DNA from: Streptomyces luteolus
Lineage (GTDB): Bacteria > Actinomycetota > Actinomycetes > Streptomycetales > Streptomycetaceae
Direction of reading: 5' to 3'
Assembly (NCBI RefSeq): GCF_029968015.1
Contig: NZ_JASCIS010000067.1
Span: 1 to 33,637, forward strand
Length of the DNA: 33,637 nucleotides
Position numbers and translations under genes: made by a program. The notes beneath the pieces were generated by a model. It searched no databases, was not told where the DNA came from, and worked only from the letters and a program-made list of their open reading frames with translations. Positions 15,020-23,459 of this stretch are shown in pieces (the stretch's first letter is position 1; the number at the start of each line of letters is the position of its first letter).

Positions 15020-16648
15020 ATGTCATCGAACGCCCCCGAGGCACCCGCCCGGAAGGCCGGGTCACGGGAATGGCTGGGGCTCGCCGTCCTGGCGCTGCCC
15101 ACCCTGCTGATCTCGCTTGACCAGAGCGTGCTCTACCTGGCGCTGCCGCACCTGGCCGAGGGGCTGCGGCCGACCGGCACGCAAACGCTGTGGATCATGG
15201 ACATCTACGGGTTCCTGATCGCCGGATTCCTGATCACCATGGGCACCCTGGGCGACCGGATCGGCCGCCGCAAGCTGCTGATGACCGGTGCGGTGGCGGT
15301 CGGTCTCACCTCCGTCGCCGCCGCGTACTCCACCAGCGCGGAGGGGCTGATCGCCACGCGTGCGCTGCTCGGTGTCGCCGCCGCGACGCTGATGCCGTCG
15401 ACGCTGGCCCTGATCAGCAACATGTTCCAGGACCCGCACCAGAAGGGCCGGGCCATCGCGGTGTGGGCCAGCTGCTTCATGGGCGGTACGGCCCTCGGGC
15501 CGGTCGTCGGCGGCACCCTCCTCGAGTACTTCTGGTGGGGCTCGGTGTTCCTGCTCGGCGTGCCCGTCATGGTGCTGCTGCTCGCCGTCGCGCCGTTCGT
15601 CCTGCCGGAGTACAAGGACCCGAACGCGGGCCGGATCGACCTGGCCAGTGTGCTGCTGTCGCTGGTGTCGATCCTGTCGGTCATCTTCGGTCTGAAGGAG
15701 CTCGCCCGGTACGGATTCAAAGCGCTGCCGCTCGCGGCGATCGTGGTCGGCGTGGCGGTCGGCTGGGTGTTCGTGAAGCGGCAGGGCAGGCTGGAGCACC
15801 CGCTGCTCGACCTGAGGCTGTTCCGGGTGGCCACGTTCACCGCCGCGCTGCTGATCCTTATGGTGTCGATGCTCGGCACCGGCGGCGGCTACCTGTTCAT
15901 CACCGGGTTCCTGCAGATGGTGGAGGGCATGTCGCCGATGGAGGCGGGCCTGTGGATGGTGCCCGCCGCCGCCGCGTCGGTCCTCGCCGCCCAGGTGGCT
16001 CCCGTCCTCGCCAAGCGTTTCCAGCTCGGCACCGTGATCGGGGCGTCCCTGCTCATCGGCATGACCGGTTACGCGATGCTCGCCTTCGTCGACCCGGTCG
16101 CCGGGCTGCCGCTGCTCCTCGCAGGCTTCGTGATCATCTTCATCGGTGTCGGTACGTTCGGTGCGCTCGGCACCGGCATGGTCGTCGGGTCCGCGCCGCC
16201 CGAGCGGGCCGGCTCCGCGGCCGCCCTCTCCTCCATCAGCGGTGACCTGGGCACCGCCCTCGGCATCGCCACGCTCGGCAGCCTCGGCACCGCCGTCTAC
16301 CGCGGCTCGGTCGAGCCCCCGGCGGGCACACCGGCCGACGCCGCGAACGCCGCCGGAGTCAGCATGGAGGAGGCCCTCAACGCGGCCCGCGCGCTTCCCG
16401 GCGACGCCGCCGACAGCCTGCTGACCGCCGCCGAGGACGCCTACACCAACGGGCTCAACACGATCGGCGTCGCCTGCGCCGTCATCACCGCCGTCAGCGC
16501 GACCATCGCCCTGACCATGCTGCGCAAGCGCCGCACGGCCGGAGGTTCCGGCGACGTCCCGCCGCAGGAGCAGGAGCAGGAGCAGCAGCAGGAGCAGCAG
16601 CAGCAGGAGCAGCGGCAGGAGCAGCAGGAGAAGGAGGCGGTGAACTGA
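15020..16648 (+). CDS. DHA2-type MFS multidrug exporter with Gln/Glu-rich tail
   Basis: The product has 542 residues and about 14 transmembrane helices, the DHA2 layout. Motifs include LDQSVLYLALPHLAEGL in helix 1, GDRIGRRK (motif A) and GPVVGGTLLEYFWWG (the antiporter motif C region). DHA2 pumps export drugs and natural products by proton exchange at the inner membrane. AGGAAGGAAA stands just upstream of ATG 15020. The last 35 residues are a cytoplasmic tract of Gln and Glu encoded by a CAGGAG-type microsatellite (16564-16635), which may vary between strains. It is divergent from the SARP regulator and likely controlled by it; it could export the cluster product or confer self-resistance. 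Confidence 0.9.
   Translation: MSSNAPEAPARKAGSREWLGLAVLALPTLLISLDQSVLYLALPHLAEGLRPTGTQTLWIMDIYGFLIAGFLITMGTLGDRIGRRKLLMTGAVAVGLTSVAAAYSTSAEGLIATRALLGVAAATLMPSTLALISNMFQDPHQKGRAIAVWASCFMGGTALGPVVGGTLLEYFWWGSVFLLGVPVMVLLLAVAPFVLPEYKDPNAGRIDLASVLLSLVSILSVIFGLKELARYGFKALPLAAIVVGVAVGWVFVKRQGRLEHPLLDLRLFRVATFTAALLILMVSMLGTGGGYLFITGFLQMVEGMSPMEAGLWMVPAAAASVLAAQVAPVLAKRFQLGTVIGASLLIGMTGYAMLAFVDPVAGLPLLLAGFVIIFIGVGTFGALGTGMVVGSAPPERAGSAAALSSISGDLGTALGIATLGSLGTAVYRGSVEPPAGTPADAANAAGVSMEEALNAARALPGDAADSLLTAAEDAYTNGLNTIGVACAVITAVSATIALTMLRKRRTAGGSGDVPPQEQEQEQQQEQQQQEQRQEQQEKEAVN
16564..16635. repeat. CAG/GAG microsatellite encoding the Gln/Glu tail
   Basis: Trinucleotide units CAG, GAG and a single CGG alternate for about 70 bp at the 3' end of the exporter gene. 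All units are in frame, so length changes would only alter the tail length. Confidence 0.75.
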
Positions 16649-16695
16649 CAGAGTGTGCCGCCCCGGGCCGACCGGGGCGGCCGGGCCGGGGCACA

Positions 16696-17682
16696 ATGCG
16701 GCCCATGTTTGCCGCGTACATCGAGCAGTTCGGAGCGCCGGACCAGATCCGTCACGGCGAGTTGCCCGCCCCCCGGCCCGGCCCGGCCGACGTGATCGTC
16801 GACGTCGAGGTCAGCGCCGTCAACCACGTCGACACGTTCGTCCGCTCCGGAGCCTGGCGCACCGACGTGCGACTGCCCTTCGTGATCGGCCGCGACCTCG
16901 TGGGGACCGTCACCTCGACCGGCTCCTCCGTCGTCGGCTTCTCCCCCGGCGACCGGGTGTGGTGCAACAGCCTCGGCTACGCCGGCCGGCAGGGCGCCGC
17001 CGCCGAGCAGGCCCTGGTCGCCGCCGACCGGCTCTACCACCTGCCCGAAGGGGTCGCGGCCGCCGACGCCGTGGCCGTGGCCCACCCCGCGGCCACCGCC
17101 CACCTCGCCCTGTTCACACACGGCCGGCTCCGCGTCGGCGAGACCGTGGTCGTCCTCGGCGCAGGCGGCAACGTGGGCAGCGCCCTGGTCCTGATGGCCG
17201 CGCGCGCCGGGGCCCGGGTCGTCGCCGTGGCCGGAGCGGGCAGCGCCGAGCGCGTACGGGCCCTGGGCGCCGCGGAGTTCGTCGACTACCGCGACCCCGA
17301 CACGGTCGAGCGGATCCGGCGGGCCGCGCCGCGTGGCGTCGACATGTACCTCGACACCTCCGCGCGCAACGACCTGACCACCGCCGTCGACCTGCTCGCC
17401 CGGCGCGGCCGGATCGTGCTCCTCGCCGGGCTCGACACCACGCCGACGCTCCCCGCGGGCCGCCTCTACGTGAAGGACTGCTCCGTCGTCGGCTTCGCCA
17501 TCTCGCAGGCCTCGGCCGACGAACTCGCCGACGCCGCGGCGCACATCAACCTGCTGCTCGCCGACGGCTCGCTGCGTCCCTCCGCGGTCCACGAGATGCC
17601 GCTCAGCGAGGCGGCCGCGGCCCACCGGCTCCTCGACGAGGGCAAGGCCCGTGGAAAGATCGTGCTGCGCACGGGCGCCTGA
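16696..17682 (+). CDS. Quinone oxidoreductase-like MDR family protein (NADPH-dependent)
   Basis: The product has 328 residues. The N-terminal GroES-like domain has AVNHVDTFVRSGAW and PFVIGRDLVGTV; the Rossmann domain has GAGGNVG (155-161) for NADPH; the end has AAHRLLDEGKARGKIVL. Zinc-ligand cysteines are absent, which places it with the zinc-free quinone oxidoreductase/zeta-crystallin group. It probably reduces a quinone or enone. The start is ATG 16696, with another ATG at 16705 (MFAAYIEQFG) that is equally plausible; the GGGG-rich upstream stretch does not decide. It lies 47 bp after the exporter on the same strand and ends before a perfect palindromic terminator. Confidence 0.88.
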   Translation: MRPMFAAYIEQFGAPDQIRHGELPAPRPGPADVIVDVEVSAVNHVDTFVRSGAWRTDVRLPFVIGRDLVGTVTSTGSSVVGFSPGDRVWCNSLGYAGRQGAAAEQALVAADRLYHLPEGVAAADAVAVAHPAATAHLALFTHGRLRVGETVVVLGAGGNVGSALVLMAARAGARVVAVAGAGSAERVRALGAAEFVDYRDPDTVERIRRAAPRGVDMYLDTSARNDLTTAVDLLARRGRIVLLAGLDTTPTLPAGRLYVKDCSVVGFAISQASADELADAAAHINLLLADGSLRPSAVHEMPLSEAAAAHRLLDEGKARGKIVLRTGA

Positions 17683-17710
17683 CACGAGGACACGCGACGA
17701 CGACACATGA

Positions 17711-17762
17711 CGACGGGTGACGGCCCGGTGCGCGGTACCGCGCACCGGGCCGTCACCCGTCG
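17711..17762. terminator. Perfect 52-bp palindrome, bidirectional terminator
   Basis: Two 26-base arms are exact reverse complements with no spacer (centre GGTACC). The element sits between the convergent quinone-oxidoreductase gene and the KAS III gene, so it can end transcription from both sides. There is no U tract, as is common in Streptomyces terminators. Confidence 0.85.
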
Positions 17763-17798
17763 TGGGGGCCGCCCACAAGGGCCACCGCTCAGTCCTTC

Positions 17799-18809
17799 TC
17801 ACCACTCCATGAGGGCGAAGCCGAAGTTGAAGCCGCCGCCGAACGCGCAGAGCAGCACCTTCTCGCCCGGCTGCAGGGCTCCCTGCCGGGCCGCCGCGTC
17901 GAGGGTGAGGGGGATGGACGCGGCGCCGGTGTTGCCGTACTCGGTGACGGTGGTGTGCATCCGGGCCCGGGGGAAGCGGAGCGACTCATGCAGTTCGGCG
18001 AGCATCACGGCGTTGGCCTGGTGCGGGACGATGTGGGCCAGCTCCGCCGCGTCGACGCCCGCGTCGTCGAGGAAGGTACGGAGTGCCTCCGGCAGCGTGG
18101 CGTACACCATCTCCTTGACGCCGCGGCCGTTCATGGCGAAGTAGTGCAGCCCCTCGGCCAGGGTCTCGGCCGTGGTGCCCAACCGCGTTCCGCCCGCGGG
18201 GACTTGGATGAGTTCGCGGCCCTCGGTGTGGGTCAGCAGGCGGGTGGCGGTCAGTGCGCGGCGGCCGGTGGCGGGGCCCAGGACGACGGCGCCGGCGCCG
18301 TCGCCCCACAGCACGCGGGTGCGCGGGTCGGTGGGGTCGGTGATCCTGCTGTACATGTCCGCGCCGATGACCAGGGCGTGGCCGCCGCCCGCGATCATGC
18401 TCGCGGCGGCGGTGAGGGCGTAAACGAAGCCGCTGCACACCGAGTTGAGGTCGAAGGCGGCGGCCGTGCTCGGCGCCTGCAGGAGGTCGGCGACGACGGT
18501 GGCCGTCGGGGGCTGCGGGGAGTCCGGGGTCGAGGTGGCGACGATGATCAGCGACAGGTCGGCGACGGAGACGCCCGCGTCCTCCAGTGCGGCGCGGGCA
18601 GCCGCGGCCGCCAGATCCGAGGTGGCCTCGTCGCCCTTGCCGTAGCGGCGCTCGTGGATGCCCGTCTTGCGTACGATCCACTCGTCGGTGACGCCCGCCT
18701 CCGCGCCGACGTCGTCGTTGGTGATGACGAGGGACGGCACATGGGAACCAGTGCCCAGGACGCTCACCGGTATCGGGGGCGCACCCGTCCCGCGTGCGAT
18801 GTCAGCCAT
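17799..18809 (-). CDS. Beta-ketoacyl-ACP synthase III family (KAS III) enzyme
   Basis: The product has 336 residues. The thiolase-fold catalytic triad is complete: C125 (LNSVCSGF), H263 (VPHQAN) and N293 (EYGNTGAASIP). Near the N-terminus, DEWIVRKTGIHERR is a hallmark of FabH-like proteins. KAS III enzymes condense an acyl-CoA with malonyl-ACP, or in secondary metabolism transfer acyl groups to O or N nucleophiles (CerJ-like). It lies in an operon with a methyltransferase (start overlaps its stop by 8 bp), an SnoaL-like protein and a NAT, not with fatty-acid genes, so a pathway-specific role is likely. Whether it condenses or only transfers acyl groups cannot be told from sequence. Confidence 0.92.
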   Translation of the reverse strand: MADIARGTGAPPIPVSVLGTGSHVPSLVITNDDVGAEAGVTDEWIVRKTGIHERRYGKGDEATSDLAAAAARAALEDAGVSVADLSLIIVATSTPDSPQPPTATVVADLLQAPSTAAAFDLNSVCSGFVYALTAAASMIAGGGHALVIGADMYSRITDPTDPRTRVLWGDGAGAVVLGPATGRRALTATRLLTHTEGRELIQVPAGGTRLGTTAETLAEGLHYFAMNGRGVKEMVYATLPEALRTFLDDAGVDAAELAHIVPHQANAVMLAELHESLRFPRARMHTTVTEYGNTGAASIPLTLDAAARQGALQPGEKVLLCAFGGGFNFGFALMEW

Positions 18810-19539
18810 GGGTGCGGTACTCCAGGAGGCGGAAGTTGGCGGTGCTGCCGTTGCTGACGAACTCCAGGACGCCGAGCTCGGTGCGGGTCAGCCCGGCCTC
18901 CTGCTCAAGCTCGGTCAGCTTGTCCCAGTCGCCGTGGTCGTTGAAGCCGAGGAAGAGCCGACCGCCGTCGGCCAGGTACCGGGGGCCGTCGACGAGGAAG
19001 GTGCGGTGCGAGACATAGCCGGGGTCCATGATGGCCCGCTGCATGTAGTGGGTGCAGGTGAAGTCGTCCGGTGCGAGGAGGGCGTTGGAGTCCCAGTAGA
19101 TGACGTCGAAGCGCTCGTCGGGGTCGAGGGCGGCGAACATGTCGCTGCGCACAGCGCGGACGTGGTCGGCCACATTGTGCCGGGCGGCGTTCAGCAGGGT
19201 GTTGTACACCGCTTCCTGGGTGATGTCCAGGGCGGTGACCTGGGCGACGCCCCTGAGGGCCGCGATCACGGAGGTGACGCCGCAGCCGCTGCCGACCTCA
19301 AGGAGGGAGCCGCCCTGGGGGTAGGGCAGCCAGTCGGTGAAGCCCTTGGTCTCGGGGGAGATGTAGGGCGGCCAGACGCCGGGCAGCAGGTCCCAGGTGC
19401 GGTCCAGGAGGTCGAACTCGATGGGTTCGGACTGCTGGGCGTGGGCGAAGAGCTCCGGGGGCAGACCGGCGGGAAGCTGCCGGTCCGCCACCGCCTGCGT
19501 GCTGTTCGTGTCCGTGCTGGCCACGTCGGTGCTTGTCAT
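18802..19539 (-). CDS. Class I SAM-dependent methyltransferase
   Basis: The product has 245 residues. SAM-binding motif I is LLEVGSGCGVTSV, followed by VTALDITQEAV (acidic residue for the ribose) and FDVIYWDSN at the motif IV position. About 70 residues precede motif I, which is typical for PrmA/PrmC-like and small-molecule methyltransferases. The motif IV sequence is not NPPY, so it is not a PrmC-type glutamine methyltransferase. GGAG lies ten bases before ATG 19539. It overlaps the KAS III start by 8 bp, which implies translational coupling. It probably methylates the pathway intermediate; O-, N- or C-methylation is undecided. Confidence 0.88.
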   Translation of the reverse strand: MTSTDVASTDTNSTQAVADRQLPAGLPPELFAHAQQSEPIEFDLLDRTWDLLPGVWPPYISPETKGFTDWLPYPQGGSLLEVGSGCGVTSVIAALRGVAQVTALDITQEAVYNTLLNAARHNVADHVRAVRSDMFAALDPDERFDVIYWDSNALLAPDDFTCTHYMQRAIMDPGYVSHRTFLVDGPRYLADGGRLFLGFNDHGDWDKLTELEQEAGLTRTELGVLEFVSNGSTANFRLLEYRTHG

Positions 19540-19606
19540 GTTCGTGTGCTCCTGGCCGTTCGGGGTCGATGGGCGGGTGCGCCGTTCCTCAGGGGGTCAC
19601 GGGCGG

Positions 19607-20233
19607 TCACTGTCCCGGCTCGGCCAGCCACCGGGCGTTGCTGTCGTACACCTCGCGCATCAGTTCCGGGCGGTCGATGCCCGGCCGGTCGGGGTGGTTT
19701 CCCCAGCCGGCCTGGTTCGACCAGTACTGGGTGTAGCGGTAGGAACGCCGGTAGGAGCCGAGCAGTCCGGTGTCGAGGGAGATACGGTCGCCCACGTATT
19801 CGGGGGTCACGGAGTCCTTGAGGTACACCGCCCGGAATTCCGCGATGCGCCAGTCGTCCTGCCGCTTCTCGACCCGGAAACACATCCGCTCCCATACGAA
19901 GAGCGTCGCTTCCTGGCCGTCGATCTCGACCGGCATGACGATCTGCGCGGGCAGTTCGGCGAAGGCCCGGTGGCCGTTCAACCGGACCTGGATGGGGCCC
20001 AGTTGGTGCAGTCCCTGGCCGCGGGTGGTGGCGGCCAGCTTCTGGGTGTTGGCGATGAATTCATCGCCGCTGCACGATGCCCAGCCGACGGCGATACGAG
20101 TGTCCGGATAGTAGCTCGCCGCCATTTCGTCCCACTGCCCGGTGTCGCGCGCCCAGCGTTCGCGTATCACGCACTCCCGGGCGGCATCGGCGGCCAGCAG
20201 ATCTGCCGTACCGCTGCGCTCTTGTGTACCCAT
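19607..20233 (-). CDS. SnoaL-like (NTF2-fold) protein
   Basis: The product has 208 residues and starts MGTQERSGTADLLAA. RECVIRERWARDTGQWDEMAASYYPDT is the usual start of an NTF2-like cone, followed by a conserved strand series (LNGHRAFAELPAQIVMP, FRVEKRQDDWRI). The C-terminal 50 residues (SYRYTQYWSNQAGWG) are longer than in plain SnoaL cyclases. NTF2-fold proteins in biosynthetic clusters act as cyclases, dehydratases or oxygenase subunits; I cannot say which. I chose ATG 20233 over further upstream starts because it has AGGAATGG ahead and the N-terminal helix follows directly. It lies 61 bp after the NAT stop, in the same operon. Confidence 0.8.
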   Translation of the reverse strand: MGTQERSGTADLLAADAARECVIRERWARDTGQWDEMAASYYPDTRIAVGWASCSGDEFIANTQKLAATTRGQGLHQLGPIQVRLNGHRAFAELPAQIVMPVEIDGQEATLFVWERMCFRVEKRQDDWRIAEFRAVYLKDSVTPEYVGDRISLDTGLLGSYRRSYRYTQYWSNQAGWGNHPDRPGIDRPELMREVYDSNARWLAEPGQ

Positions 20234-20294
20234 TACCCATTCCTGTCGGCTGTTCGAGGGGCGCCAGTCGATTCGTAGGGGCATTTCCTCGGTG

Positions 20295-21101
20295 TCAGTT
20301 GAGGTACATGTCCACTTCCTCACCCGCGTACGAGGCGGTGGTCTTCGGTGCGCGCTCGACATCGATCCCGAGGTGCGTCCGGTAGGCGGCCACCACGGCG
20401 TCGTCGGTGGTCAGTTCCTCGGTGCGGCGCTGCCCGTTCTCGGTCACCGTGAGGGTGTTCTCCCGGATGCTCACGCGCCCGGAGGCGGTCACCTGGGAGG
20501 CGAACACGTACTGGAGGAAGGGCGAGTCGGGTGCCGTGCGGTACCACCACAGGGTGGGCAGGAAGGCGTCCAGTTCGGCCGGGCGGTCGTCGATCCGGTA
20601 CTGCGGCTTGCCCTTGAGGAGGACGTCCACCTCGCCGTTTCCGACGGGCACCAGCTCGTACGCACCGTGCGCGTCGGACTGTTCGCCGCTGGTACCGAAG
20701 ACGAGCGGCCCGCGGGGGCACTTGCCGAATCCGACATCGACAAGGAGGCTTTCGCCGTCGAGGGTCACCCTGAGGGCCAGGTGCACCATGGGCGGGCCGA
20801 GCTTCTCCCCGCTGTAGGTGCGGGCCGGCAGGATCTCCACCTGATATCCGAGCACCTGGAGCAAGAAGCCGAAGGCCGGGTTGAGTTCATAGCAACCGCC
20901 ACCGCGTCCCCGGTGCACGATCTTGTCCACGACGCTCTCGTCGAGCTGGATCGGCGTGCCGTCGTGGTAGTCGAGATTCTCGAACGGGACCGAGAGAATG
21001 TGGCGTTCCTGCAACTCCCGCAGTGCGTCCAGGTCGGCGGTCTCCGGGTGTTCCGCACCGATTCGCTTCAGATACAGATCAACGGTGGCGTCGTTCAACA
21101 C
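20295..21101 (-). CDS. Arylamine N-acetyltransferase-fold enzyme (possible amide synthase)
   Basis: The product has 268 residues with the complete NAT triad: C70 (RGGGCYELN), H107 (MVHLAL) and D122 (VDVGFG). SVPFENLDYHDG near residues 37-48 is also diagnostic. NATs move acetyl groups from CoA to arylamines; in antibiotic clusters the same fold (RifF type) makes macrolactam or amide bonds. The start is GTG 21101, with CAGGGGG six bases ahead. It is the first gene of the NAT, SnoaL, methyltransferase, KAS III operon and faces the WrbA-like gene across a repeat-rich spacer. Amide formation with a cluster-made amine such as diaminopropionate is an attractive inference; simple detoxification or self-resistance is the alternative. 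Confidence 0.93.
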   Translation of the reverse strand: MLNDATVDLYLKRIGAEHPETADLDALRELQERHILSVPFENLDYHDGTPIQLDESVVDKIVHRGRGGGCYELNPAFGFLLQVLGYQVEILPARTYSGEKLGPPMVHLALRVTLDGESLLVDVGFGKCPRGPLVFGTSGEQSDAHGAYELVPVGNGEVDVLLKGKPQYRIDDRPAELDAFLPTLWWYRTAPDSPFLQYVFASQVTASGRVSIRENTLTVTENGQRRTEELTTDDAVVAAYRTHLGIDVERAPKTTASYAGEEVDMYLN

Positions 21102-21164
21102 TGCGGCCCCCTGAGGGATAGGGAATTGCGGAAAGCGGACTCACTCTGCGCCGGACTCCGCTGC

Positions 21165-21288
21165 GATCTCTGCGATTTCTGCGATCTCTGCGATCTCTGG
21201 ATCTCTGCGATCTCTGGGATCTCTGGATCTCTGCGATCGCTTGCGATTTCTGCAGCGGTCCCTGCTGCGATCTCTGCTGCGATCTCTG
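21165..21288. repeat. GATCTCTG short-repeat block
   Basis: GATCTCTG occurs nine times (from 21165, 21183, 21192, 21200, 21209, 21218, 21226, 21269 and 21281) and GATTTCTG twice, mostly as units of 8 or 9 bp separated by GC or nothing. The block is unlike the rest of the window in base composition. It lies nearer the NAT start and could be a regulator array, or a slippage product. Confidence 0.75.
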
Positions 21289-21335
21289 TTGCACCGGCAG
21301 CCGACTCAAGCGCGTCACCGGATCGACCGCCAAGA

Positions 21336-21363
21336 GCCGGACCCGCGATCTGTCAGGTCCGGC
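21336..21363. promoter_or_regulatory. Inverted repeat, possible operator
   Basis: GCCGGACC (21336-21343) and GGTCCGGC (21356-21363) are perfect 8-bp arms with a 12-bp spacer. The repeat ends seven bases before a TTGACA hexamer and lies about 160 bp upstream of the WrbA-like start. It may be a repressor or activator site; a hairpin in a leader RNA is the alternative. Confidence 0.4.
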
Positions 21364-21525
21364 CGCCCAGTTGACATAGTGCGACCCGCGTCGTTGCCGG
21401 TGGCACCGCCTCCCACCAGGCTGACCCGGCACGTCGCCGACGGCCTGCCGCCGGCCCCCGACCTCCTGCCCGCGGCGCCGCCCGCGCAGTCTGTCCGCAT
21501 CGCCCGCAGAGGGAGCATCCCAGGC

Positions 21526-22164
21526 ATGACGAACGTCGCGATCGTTTACTACTCCGCCACCGGACACGTCCATCAACTGGCCCAGGCCGCGGCGCAGGCG
21601 GCGGAGAAGGCCGGCGCCGAGGTGCGCCTGCGCAAGATCGGCGAATCCGTCCCCGGGCAGGACACCGCCGACCTGCTCTGGATCGACCACACCGTGTGGA
21701 GCGAGCACACCGACGCCACCGCCGAGATCCCCGTGGCCCAACTCGCCGACCTGGAGTGGGCCGACGCCATCATGATCGGCACGCCGGTCCGCTACGGCCT
21801 GCCGGCCCCCAAGCTCATGGAGTGGATCGACACCACCACCGACATGGCCATCGCGGGCAAGCTCCACGACAAGCCCGTGACCGCGTTCACCTCGGGCGAC
21901 GGGGCGCACGCCGGGCAGGAGACGGCGGTGCTCGGCCTCCACAACACCTTCTGCCACTGGGGCGGGGTCATCGTGCCCAACGGCATCACCCACGAGGTGA
22001 TCAGCAAGCGCCGCGCCAACGGCTGCCCTTACGGCACCGCCAGCCACTCGCACCAGAAGCAGCCGGGCACCGTCCCCGCCGACAACATCGCCGCCGTGGA
22101 GTACCAGGCCCGCCACGTCATAGAGATCGCCGCAGCCCTGGGCCGGGGACTCGCCGCGTCCTGA
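21526..22164 (+). CDS. WrbA-like NAD(P)H:quinone oxidoreductase (flavodoxin fold)
   Basis: The product has 212 residues. YYSATGHVHQLAQA is the FMN phosphate-binding loop, and IGTPVRYGLPAPKLMEWID and GVIVPNGITHE are characteristic of type IV quinone reductases. These reduce quinones by two electrons. In a biosynthetic setting this enzyme could keep an aromatic intermediate in hydroquinone form or supply reduced flavin. ATG 21526 is chosen because the flavodoxin fold begins there (MTNVAIVYYS); GAGGGAG is about 10 bases upstream. It is first in the plus-strand operon with an MFS pump, SRPBCC protein and acid ligase. Confidence 0.9.
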   Translation: MTNVAIVYYSATGHVHQLAQAAAQAAEKAGAEVRLRKIGESVPGQDTADLLWIDHTVWSEHTDATAEIPVAQLADLEWADAIMIGTPVRYGLPAPKLMEWIDTTTDMAIAGKLHDKPVTAFTSGDGAHAGQETAVLGLHNTFCHWGGVIVPNGITHEVISKRRANGCPYGTASHSHQKQPGTVPADNIAAVEYQARHVIEIAAALGRGLAAS

Positions 22165-22217
22165 AGGCCCGTACGGCCTCCCCCCGCTCAGACCAGCCTT
22201 CGTACACAGGAGAGACC

Positions 22218-23459
22218 ATGGCCGTCCAGTCCGATGGACCCAGCCCGCCCCGCGCCCTGACGACGCCGGACACGGACCGGAGCGACTCCAACCCACCACG
22301 GGTCGCGGGACTGTGGCTGTCCCTGATCGCCGCCCCGGCGACCTTCGGCGTCGCCGCCCCGGCCATCGTCCTGCCCAAGATGGCCGACGGCTACGGCCTC
22401 ACCCTGGACGTCGCCAGCTGGCTGGTGACCATCGCGGCCCTGTCGATCGCCGTGGGCACTCCCCTGGCCGGCGGGCTGATCAGCAAGCGCGGACTGCGCA
22501 CCGCACTGATCACCAGCGCCCTGCTGCTGGTCGCCGGCACCGTCGTGGTGGCCGCCGTGCCCTGGCTGCCAGCGGTCCTCCTCGGCCGGTCCGGACAGGC
22601 CCTGGGCAGTACCGGCCTGATCGCCGTCGCGATGAACCTGGCGGGAACCGCCGGCCGGATGGGCCTGATCACCTCGACGATCGCCGCCTGCGCGGCGGTC
22701 GGCCCGCTGGTCGGCTCGCTGGTCACCGAATGGACCTCGTGGCTGGTCGTGCTGCTCCTGCCGGTGGTGGCCGCGCTGTTCGTGCCCCCCGTGCTGCGGC
22801 ACGCCCCCACCGCCCCGGCCGACGGGAGCCGCTTCGACGGGCGCGGCGCGGTCCTGCTGACGGCGCTGGCCACCGCCCTGGTCGTCATCCCCTACTTCCC
22901 CCTGCCCGCGGCGCTCTGCGCGGTGGCGGCCGCCCTGCTGCTCGCCCTGCACATCAAGACCCGCCCCGACGGGTTCGTCCCGGTCGTCCTGCTGCGCTCC
23001 CCGCTCTTCATCGGCGTCAGCCTGCTTGCCCTGCTCCTGGCCACCTCCTTCTTCCGGCTGCTCTTCGTCATCCCCGGGCAGCTCTCCGCCGACGCCGGCT
23101 GGAGCGAGGACGCGATCGGCGTGGGCACCACGGTGTCCCAAGTGGCGGGCTCCGTCCTCGCCTTCGTCATCGCGGCGATCGCGATCCGCATGGGCCGCGT
23201 CCCCGTCGCGGTCGTCCTGGCCGCCGCCGGCGTCCTTGCCGCAGTCCTCACCGCCGTCTCCGCCTCGGCCATCGTCGTCCTTGCGGCCCTGGCCATCGCC
23301 CTCTTCGCCGCGGCAGGCGGCCAGGGCGCCCTCATGGCCTTCGCCACCGACACCGTCGACAGCACCAAACGGCCGGTGGCCATCGGCCTGTTCAACCTCT
23401 GCTACCAGCTGGGCGGAGCGCTCGGACCCGCCCTCGCCGCGATGTCCGCCGCCTCCTGA
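22218..23459 (+). CDS. MFS transporter, drug-efflux type (paralogue of 8879-10114)
   Basis: The product has 413 residues and about 12 helices. An extended polar N-terminus precedes WLSLIAAPATFGVAAP, and the helix 2-3 loop contains GTPLAGGLISKRGLRT. AGGAGAGACC stands directly before ATG 22218. It shares block-by-block similarity with the MFS protein in the MarR module (VAMNLAGTA, PWLP, FDGRGA, LLRSPLF, GALGPALAA), so the two form one subfamily in two regulatory contexts. Position between WrbA-like and SRPBCC genes suggests it exports the product or an intermediate. Confidence 0.9.
   Translation: MAVQSDGPSPPRALTTPDTDRSDSNPPRVAGLWLSLIAAPATFGVAAPAIVLPKMADGYGLTLDVASWLVTIAALSIAVGTPLAGGLISKRGLRTALITSALLLVAGTVVVAAVPWLPAVLLGRSGQALGSTGLIAVAMNLAGTAGRMGLITSTIAACAAVGPLVGSLVTEWTSWLVVLLLPVVAALFVPPVLRHAPTAPADGSRFDGRGAVLLTALATALVVIPYFPLPAALCAVAAALLLALHIKTRPDGFVPVVLLRSPLFIGVSLLALLLATSFFRLLFVIPGQLSADAGWSEDAIGVGTTVSQVAGSVLAFVIAAIAIRMGRVPVAVVLAAAGVLAAVLTAVSASAIVVLAALAIALFAAAGGQGALMAFATDTVDSTKRPVAIGLFNLCYQLGGALGPALAAMSAAS

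Larger units (their letters stand above)
21102..21525. promoter_or_regulatory. Divergent promoter spacer of the two biosynthetic operons
   Basis: This 424-bp spacer separates the NAT operon (minus) from the WrbA-like operon (plus). It holds a low-GC block of GATCTCTG repeats (21165-21288), an inverted repeat (21336-21363) and a TTGACA at 21371-21376 that could be a plus-strand -35 box, although no convincing -10 follows. No gene was found in it. Confidence 0.5.

Noticed and set aside
16696..17682. Zinc-dependent alcohol dehydrogenase
   Set aside because: The zinc-binding cysteines of that group are absent; the quinone-oxidoreductase-like branch fits better.
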